A stretch of 64,000 bases of DNA, from assembly GCF_963676475.1 (NCBI RefSeq), contig NZ_OY781106.1, forward strand, positions 2,542,001 to 2,606,000, in the 5' to 3' direction. The stretch is from an uncultured Celeribacter sp. Its GTDB lineage: Bacteria > Pseudomonadota > Alphaproteobacteria > Rhodobacterales > Rhodobacteraceae. The position numbers and the translations under genes were made by a program. Below the pieces are notes generated by a model that saw nothing but the letters and a program-made list of their open reading frames with translations, did no database searches and was not told where the DNA came from. Shown here piece after piece: positions 58,918-64,000 of the stretch (the stretch's first letter is position 1; each line of letters starts with the position of its first letter).

Positions 58918-60324
58918 ATGTTCCTCTCCGTCTTCGACGTTTTCAAAATCGGCATCGGCCCCTCTTCGTCGCATACGATGGGGCCCATGGTCGCCGCGCA
59001 CCGCTTTATCGAGGATCTGCGCGCCGGTAAGGGCAAATATCCGGGCTGTGGGCCGCTCTCGCGCCTCTCAGCCACGCTTTACGGCTCGCTGGCCTTCACC
59101 GGCAAAGGCCACGCCACCGACCGCGCCGTGATCCTCGGACTTTGCGGCCAACTGCCTGACACGCTCGATCTCGATCAGGCCGACGCGATGGAACAGGCGG
59201 TCTATGAGGACAAAAAAATCGCTCTTGACGGCCTGCCGGAGCTGGATTTCGATCCCAAAACCGATCTCGTGTTCGACTACGGTCCGGCGCTTGAGGGCCA
59301 CGCCAACGGCATGATCCTGCGCGGCCATGACAAAGACGGCAACATCTACTACGCTCAGACCTATTACTCGGTCGGCGGCGGCTTCATCATGACCGATGAG
59401 GAGCTGGAAGCCTCCAAAACCGGCGTCTCTTTGCACGATGAAAAAGAAGCGCTGAACTTCCCCTACCCCTTTGGCACGGCGAAAGAGATGCTCGCCATGG
59501 GGCTAGACGCGGGCAAGTCGATTGCCGAGATGAAACGCGCCAATGAGCGCAAGGTGCATGGGCCTGATCTTGAGCCGAAGCTCGACCGCCTGATCGAGAC
59601 GATGAACGAATGCATCGACCGTGGCCTGTCCCAAGAGGGCATCCTCCCCGGCGGGTTGAAGGTCAAACGCCGTGCGAAGGGCATTCATGAATCGCTCAAG
59701 GCCGAACAGGGTCTCAACATCACAGCGCCCCACGTCGCCAACGACTGGATGAGCGTCTACGCCATGGCGGTGAACGAGGAAAACGCGGCGGGGGGCCGGG
59801 TGGTGACCTCGCCCACCAATGGGGCTGCGGGCGTGGTGCCGGCTGTGATGCGCTACTACAGGATGCATTGCCAGGGCGCGACGGACGCGAAGCTCAAGGA
59901 CTTCCTGCTGGTCGCCGCCGCCATCGGCGGGTTGATCAAACACAACGCGTCGATTTCGGGCGCCGAAGTCGGCTGTCAGGGCGAGGTTGGTTCTGCCGCC
60001 GCCATGGCCGCGGGGGCGCTTTGCGCCGTTTTGGGCGGGACCAATGAGCAGGTGGAAAACGCCGCAGAGATCGCGCTCGAACACCACCTCGGCATGACCT
60101 GTGACCCGGCTGCAGGCCTCGTGCAGGTCCCCTGCATCGAGCGCAACGCTTTGGGCGCGATCAAAGCGGTGTCGGCGGCGTCGCTGTCGCTGCGCGGCGA
60201 TGGCACGCATTTCATGCCTTTGGACAACTGTATCCAGGTGATGCTGGAAACCGGACGGGACATGAACCTCAAGTACAAAGAGACCTCCACCGGCGGGATT
60301 GCGGTGAACTTGCCGGAGTGCTGA
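58918..60324 (+). CDS. sdaA: L-serine ammonia-lyase (iron-sulfur type)
   Basis: The 468-residue single-chain dehydratase converts serine to pyruvate and ammonia. GPSSSHTMGPM near the N-terminus and SPTNGAAGVVPAVMRYY near residue 300 are substrate motifs. The 4Fe-4S ligands are Cys353, Cys395 and Cys406. The start at 58918 gives MFLSVFDVFKIG, the canonical beginning; 17 upstream codons were dropped. It completes betaine-to-pyruvate conversion. Confidence 0.95.
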   Translation: MFLSVFDVFKIGIGPSSSHTMGPMVAAHRFIEDLRAGKGKYPGCGPLSRLSATLYGSLAFTGKGHATDRAVILGLCGQLPDTLDLDQADAMEQAVYEDKKIALDGLPELDFDPKTDLVFDYGPALEGHANGMILRGHDKDGNIYYAQTYYSVGGGFIMTDEELEASKTGVSLHDEKEALNFPYPFGTAKEMLAMGLDAGKSIAEMKRANERKVHGPDLEPKLDRLIETMNECIDRGLSQEGILPGGLKVKRRAKGIHESLKAEQGLNITAPHVANDWMSVYAMAVNEENAAGGRVVTSPTNGAAGVVPAVMRYYRMHCQGATDAKLKDFLLVAAAIGGLIKHNASISGAEVGCQGEVGSAAAMAAGALCAVLGGTNEQVENAAEIALEHHLGMTCDPAAGLVQVPCIERNALGAIKAVSAASLSLRGDGTHFMPLDNCIQVMLETGRDMNLKYKETSTGGIAVNLPEC

Positions 60325-60350
60325 GCTCATCAGCCTCGCAAGACATAAAA

Positions 60351-60376
60351 AGGGCGGCCAACTGGGCCGCCCTTTC
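60351..60376. terminator. Bidirectional terminator between sdaA and fdhA
   Basis: AGGGCGGCC (60351-60359) pairs with GGCCGCCCT (60365-60373) around a 5-nt loop. T residues follow on the plus strand, and four A residues precede it, giving a T-run on the minus strand. It can end both convergent transcripts. Confidence 0.88.
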
Positions 60377-60410
60377 TGTTTCTGGTGCTCTGTTTCTGGT
60401 CGGGTCAGGC

Positions 60411-61598
60411 TCAGCTCGCCTTGAGCATCCCATGCGGGTCGAGCACGAATTTCTTCGCGGCACCATGGTCGAAGGCCTCATAGCCCTTCGCCGCATCTTC
60501 GAGCGAGATCACCTGTGCGTTCACGATGTCCGCGATCGGCAGACGGCCGTGCAGAATCGCCTGCATGAGCTGACGGTTGTACTTCAGAACCGGGGTCTGG
60601 CCGGTGTGGAAGCTCTGCGCCTTGGCCCAGCCGAGGCCGAACCGCAGCGACAGGCTGCCCACCTTGGCGGCTTCATCGGTCGCGCCCGGATCTTCGGTCA
60701 CGTAGAGGCCCGGGATGCCGATGCTGCCCGCCACACGGGTGATGTCCATCATCTGGTTGAGCACGATGGCCGGTTGCTCACCGCCCGAATGGCCGCGTGC
60801 CTCAAAGCCCACTGCGTCGATGGCGGCGTCCACTTCGGGGCTGCCGGTGATCTCGGCGATCATGTCGCCCAGACGGTCGCTCTGGTTCAGGTCGACGGGG
60901 ACAAAGCCCATCTTGGCGGCGTGATCGAGGCGCTCCTTGTTGAAGTCGCCGATCATCACGATGGCCGCGCCCAGGATTTGCGCAGAAGCCGCCGCAGCCA
61001 GACCGACAGGACCCGCGCCCGCAACATAGACCACGGAGCCCACGCCCACACCGGCCTGAACCGCACCGTGGAAGCCGGTGGGCAGGATGTCGGAGAGCAT
61101 GGTGAGATCGGTGATCTTGTCCATCGCCTGATCGCGATCCGGGAATTTCAACAGGTTGAAGTCCGCGTAGGGCACCATGACATAGCGCGCCTGACCGCCG
61201 ACCCAGCCGCCCATGTCGACGTAGCCATAGGCACCGCCAGCACGTTCCGGGTTCACGGTGAGACAGACGCCGGTGTCCTGTTCTTTACAGCAACGGCAAC
61301 GGCCACAGGCGACGTTGAACGGCACGGAGACGATGTCGCCGACGTTCAGCATTTCGACGTCAGAGCCTTTTTCGATCACTTCGCCGGTGATTTCGTGGCC
61401 GAGCACAAGACCCTCAGGCGCGGTGGTGCGGCCACGGACCATGTGCTGGTCGGAGCCACAGATGTTGGTGGAGATCACTTTCAGGATCACCGCATGTTCA
61501 AGCTTGCGCCCATCGGGAGCGGCCATCACCGGATCGGCGATGTTTTGGACCTCGACCTTGCCGGGACCCATGTAGACGACGCCTTTGTTGGAACTCAT
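60411..61598 (-). CDS. fdhA: Glutathione-independent formaldehyde dehydrogenase (zinc, NAD)
   Basis: The 395-residue zinc alcohol-dehydrogenase-family enzyme resembles the Pseudomonas FdhA with tightly bound NAD. ICGSDQHMVRG and GHEITGEV form the catalytic zinc site, CGRCRCCKEQDTGVC the structural zinc site, and AGAGPVGLAAA the NAD loop. It dismutates or oxidises formaldehyde from betaine demethylation. The start at 61598 follows GGGAGGAAAG; the frame is open 68 codons upstream without support. Confidence 0.94.
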   Translation of the reverse strand: MSSNKGVVYMGPGKVEVQNIADPVMAAPDGRKLEHAVILKVISTNICGSDQHMVRGRTTAPEGLVLGHEITGEVIEKGSDVEMLNVGDIVSVPFNVACGRCRCCKEQDTGVCLTVNPERAGGAYGYVDMGGWVGGQARYVMVPYADFNLLKFPDRDQAMDKITDLTMLSDILPTGFHGAVQAGVGVGSVVYVAGAGPVGLAAAASAQILGAAIVMIGDFNKERLDHAAKMGFVPVDLNQSDRLGDMIAEITGSPEVDAAIDAVGFEARGHSGGEQPAIVLNQMMDITRVAGSIGIPGLYVTEDPGATDEAAKVGSLSLRFGLGWAKAQSFHTGQTPVLKYNRQLMQAILHGRLPIADIVNAQVISLEDAAKGYEAFDHGAAKKFVLDPHGMLKAS

Positions 61599-61990
61599 AA
61601 CTTTCCTCCCATTCTGTGTATCACAGGTGCGGACGTGGCAACACGTCCAGTGCGGTTTCAGGATCGGGTCCCTCCGTCCTCTCGGAGCGGCCCGCCCGCA
61701 AACAGGCCACGAATAGGACCCGCGCGCGTCCGACAAGAAGAGCGCGACAAAGACCTCGCGCGCGCGGATATATGCGGCGAAAACGGGGAACATCTGCGTC
61801 AATATGGGAAAGAGCGCCCTTCCGAGCAGAAAGTCGCTTAATTATGATATAACATAACAAAATTAATGCGCAAGCAGGTTTTGCGGGCTTGATACAGGCT
61901 ATGAAAGGCCAACGGATTTGCCAAAAAAGAAGCGCGTGCAAGCTGGCCCCTGCACGCGCTGTGTCACATCTGTTTGCTTGCGAAAGCGCC
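61599..61990 (-). promoter_or_regulatory. Gene-free region upstream of fdhA
   Basis: No gene was found in this 392-bp stretch. The interval 61838-61870 (TTAATTATGATATAACATAA and following bases) is strongly AT-rich and is a candidate promoter zone. The right end holds the terminator of the permease operon. Confidence 0.4.
61923..61960 (-). terminator. Terminator of the ABC permease operon
   Basis: On the minus strand AGCGCGTGCA pairs with TGCACGCGCT around a 10-nt loop and is followed by TCTTTTTTGG. It lies about 30 bp after the permease stop. Confidence 0.88.
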
Positions 61991-62929
61991 TTAATGCGCC
62001 GCCACCCCCCGAAGCCGTTCCGACCGACGGCGCAGGATTTCAACCGTGGTCAAAAGCGCGATGGAGATGATCACGAGGATCGTCGCCACGGCCAGGATCG
62101 CCGGGCTGATCTCTTCGCGGATGCCGCTCCACATCTGGCGCGGAATGGTCTGTTGATCGGGACCCGCAATGAAGAGCACGGCGACCACTTCGTCAAAGGA
62201 GGTGACGAAGGCAAAGAGACCGCCTGAGATGACGCCTGGCAAGATGAGCGGCATCACCACTTTGAAGAACGTCCGGCGCGGGTTGGCGCCGAGGCTCGCA
62301 GACGCCCGGATCAAGGATTGGTCAAAGCCCGACATGGTCGCCGTCACGGTGATGATCACGAAGGGAATGCCAAGCGCCGCGTGGGCCAGAACGACGCCCG
62401 TGTAGGTCGACGTCAGACGCCCGCAGTCCATGCCGACGGTGGCGCAGGGGTTGGAGTAGAAAAAGAACATCCCGGTCGCGACGATGATGATCGGCACGAT
62501 CATCGGGCTGATCAGGATCGCCATGATCGTCCGGCGCCAGGGCATTTCGGGACGCGCCAGACCGAGGGCCGCAAGCGTGCCCAGAACGGTCGACAGGATC
62601 GTCGCCCAGAAACCGATGATCACGGAGTTCTTCGCCGCTTTCACCCAATCCGCATTGTGCCACATGTCGGACCACCAGGCGGGATCACGCACGGCCTCGG
62701 CGGCTTGCATGCCGGAGGTCAAAAGCGAGTCATACCAACGCAGGCTGTAGCCCTCGGAGTCAAAGCTGAGCATCTTTTCGGTATAGGTGAAATAGGGTTC
62801 CGCGTTGAAGGACAGCGGCACAATCACAAGGATCGGCGCGATCAGAAAGACAAATACGAGGACACAGATCACCAGATAGGCATAGTGCCAGGCGCGTTCG
62901 AGCGGGGAGGCGTAGCTAGGCAGGGCCAT
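61991..62929 (-). CDS. ABC transporter permease, PotC-like
   Basis: The 312-residue inner-membrane protein has six predicted helices and the permease coupling loop ASLGANPRRTFFKVVMPLILPG. It resembles the PotC branch of polyamine/amine-type transporters. A large first periplasmic segment of about 60 residues follows the first helix. With the adjacent PotB-like gene it would form the transport channel; substrate unknown, but a methylated amine would fit the region. Confidence 0.9.
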   Translation of the reverse strand: MALPSYASPLERAWHYAYLVICVLVFVFLIAPILVIVPLSFNAEPYFTYTEKMLSFDSEGYSLRWYDSLLTSGMQAAEAVRDPAWWSDMWHNADWVKAAKNSVIIGFWATILSTVLGTLAALGLARPEMPWRRTIMAILISPMIVPIIIVATGMFFFYSNPCATVGMDCGRLTSTYTGVVLAHAALGIPFVIITVTATMSGFDQSLIRASASLGANPRRTFFKVVMPLILPGVISGGLFAFVTSFDEVVAVLFIAGPDQQTIPRQMWSGIREEISPAILAVATILVIISIALLTTVEILRRRSERLRGVAAH

Positions 62930-62941
62930 CAGTCTCTCTCC

Positions 62942-64000
62942 TTAACCGAGTTTCAGTTTGTCGATGCCGATCAGGCGATCGTAGAGCCAGTAGAGCACCA
63001 GCACGCCCACCAGAAGCATGGTCGCCAGAGCCGCCGCCATGGACCAGTTGGCCTTGGTCATGTGGAACTGCACCATGTTGGAGAACAGCTGGCCATCCGC
63101 GCCACCGACAAGGGCGGGGGTGATGTAATAGCCGACCGCGAGGATGAAGACCAAAAGCACGCCCGCGCCAATGCCGGGGATTGTCTGCGGCAGGTAGATG
63201 CGGCGGAAGGTGGTCCAGCTGGTGGCGCCCAGAGAGCGCGCGGCACGGGTGTAGCTCACCGGAATGACGCGCATCACGGAATAGAGCGGCAGCACCATGA
63301 AGGGCAAAAGGATGTGCACCATGGCAATGATCGTGCCCGTTTGGTTGTAGATCATCTGAAGACGGCCATCGTCGCCGATGATGCCCAAAGCGACGAGGAT
63401 GTCGTTGACCACGCCCTGCCCCTGCAACAGCACGATCCAGCTTGTGGTCCGCACCAAAAGCGAGGTCCAGAACGGCAAAAGCACGAGGATCATCAGCAGG
63501 TTGGCCTTGGCCATTGGCAGGGTCGCCAGCAAATGCGCAATCGGGAAGGCCAGCAAAAGACAGATGCCGGTGATCACGCCAGCGATCAGGAAGGTTTTGA
63601 TAAACAGCCGTAAATAAATCCGCTGGTTCTCATCGACCTTGGTCAATTTGCCGTCCGCATCGCGTTCCAGATCGAAGGCGATGGTGTAGAAATCGAACGT
63701 CCACGGGCTGGCCGCAGAGCGCATCGCATTCCAGACCAACGGGTCGTCCCAGTCCTCGTCCAGCTCAAGCATCGCCGCCATATAGGGCGGCTCCAACTTG
63801 TCGGCGCCACGCGCCGCCTTGGTGAACATCGAGCGCGTGCCGGAAACCACATAGTTGATCCGCGTGCCCGCATCGCCCGCCGCCCGCGTCTCTTTCATCA
63901 ACAAAAGATCGGAGGCCAGCGCGGCAAAAGCGGCCTCATCGGGCGCGGTGCCTTTCGGGTTCTCGGCGAACCACCCGGTCAGCGCCGGGACGGATTTGGA
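62942..64000 (-). CDS. ABC transporter permease, PotB-like, N-terminus beyond the edge
   Basis: The frame is open from 62942 to the right edge, about 352 codons, so the real start lies outside. Coupling loop ARSLGATSWTTFRRIYLPQTIPG and five helices are visible. The upstream part is a long hydrophilic periplasmic segment of over 100 residues (including DEAAFAALASDLLLMKE and LDEDWDDPLVWNAM), as in some roseobacter PotB relatives. It ends 12 bp before the PotC-like gene. Confidence 0.88.
   Translation of the reverse strand, partial: SKSVPALTGWFAENPKGTAPDEAAFAALASDLLLMKETRAAGDAGTRINYVVSGTRSMFTKAARGADKLEPPYMAAMLELDEDWDDPLVWNAMRSAASPWTFDFYTIAFDLERDADGKLTKVDENQRIYLRLFIKTFLIAGVITGICLLLAFPIAHLLATLPMAKANLLMILVLLPFWTSLLVRTTSWIVLLQGQGVVNDILVALGIIGDDGRLQMIYNQTGTIIAMVHILLPFMVLPLYSVMRVIPVSYTRAARSLGATSWTTFRRIYLPQTIPGIGAGVLLVFILAVGYYITPALVGGADGQLFSNMVQFHMTKANWSMAAALATMLLVGVLVLYWLYDRLIGIDKLKLG

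Overview
The window is a gene-dense, GC-rich chromosomal segment from an alphaproteobacterium, most likely the Roseobacter group of Rhodobacteraceae. Protein character supports this: the FYDLN-acid protein, PuuD-type urate oxidase, a bicupin ureidoglycine aminohydrolase, GlxA/GbdR-type regulators, tetrameric sarcosine oxidase and a type I secreted Bap-like adhesin. No rRNA, phage, integrase, IS element or CRISPR array was seen. I cannot name the species.

Layout. 1-4870 (minus): thiamine operon thiC-thiO-thiS-thiG-thiE-thiF behind a TPP riboswitch; thiF runs off the left edge. 4968-8101: a LysR regulator divergent from a three-gene operon (Fe(II)/2-oxoglutarate amino-acid-hydroxylase-like enzyme, LysE exporter, ThrH-like HAD phosphatase). 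8157-8290: tRNA-Ala(GGC) whose 3' tail is repeated in tandem 17-bp units. 8439-13090: FYDLN-acid protein, YgjP-like metallohydrolase, GntR regulator, thioesterase, chemoreceptor. 13517-22641: an acetate locus: acs, a DUF4212/ActP-type symporter pair, then an operon with a CNMP-CBS-nucleotidyltransferase protein, a small membrane protein, a response regulator and a membrane kinase-like protein fused to a DnaQ-type exonuclease. 22643-31829 (minus): NUDIX hydrolase, an intergenic repeat, then a type I secretion operon (adhesin, TolC lipoprotein, ABC exporter, HlyD adaptor). 32066-34816: copA divergent from copZ. 34896-36640: DgoK-like protein and aldose epimerase. 36677-41199: urate-to-glyoxylate catabolism (puuD, uraH, puuE-uraD fusion, allE, allA). 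41290: tRNA-Met. About 41527-44339: a cluster of decayed genes.

44440-64000 is a glycine-betaine catabolic island: glutathione-dependent formaldehyde dehydrogenase, a GbdR-like activator, GbcA/GbcB betaine monooxygenase, a BCCT transporter, folB, soxBDAG, glyA, sdaA, glutathione-independent formaldehyde dehydrogenase fdhA and two ABC permease genes. Together these would import betaine, strip its methyl groups to formaldehyde and methylene-THF, condense glycine to serine and deaminate serine to pyruvate. The dimethylglycine-to-sarcosine step is the only one with no gene in the window.

The observations I find most worth following are the hydroxylase/exporter/phosphatase operon, the acetate locus ending in a kinase-like exonuclease fusion, the tRNA-tail tandem repeat, the exporter with a roughly 195-residue N-terminal extension, and the multi-gene deletion scar at 41.5-44.3 kb.
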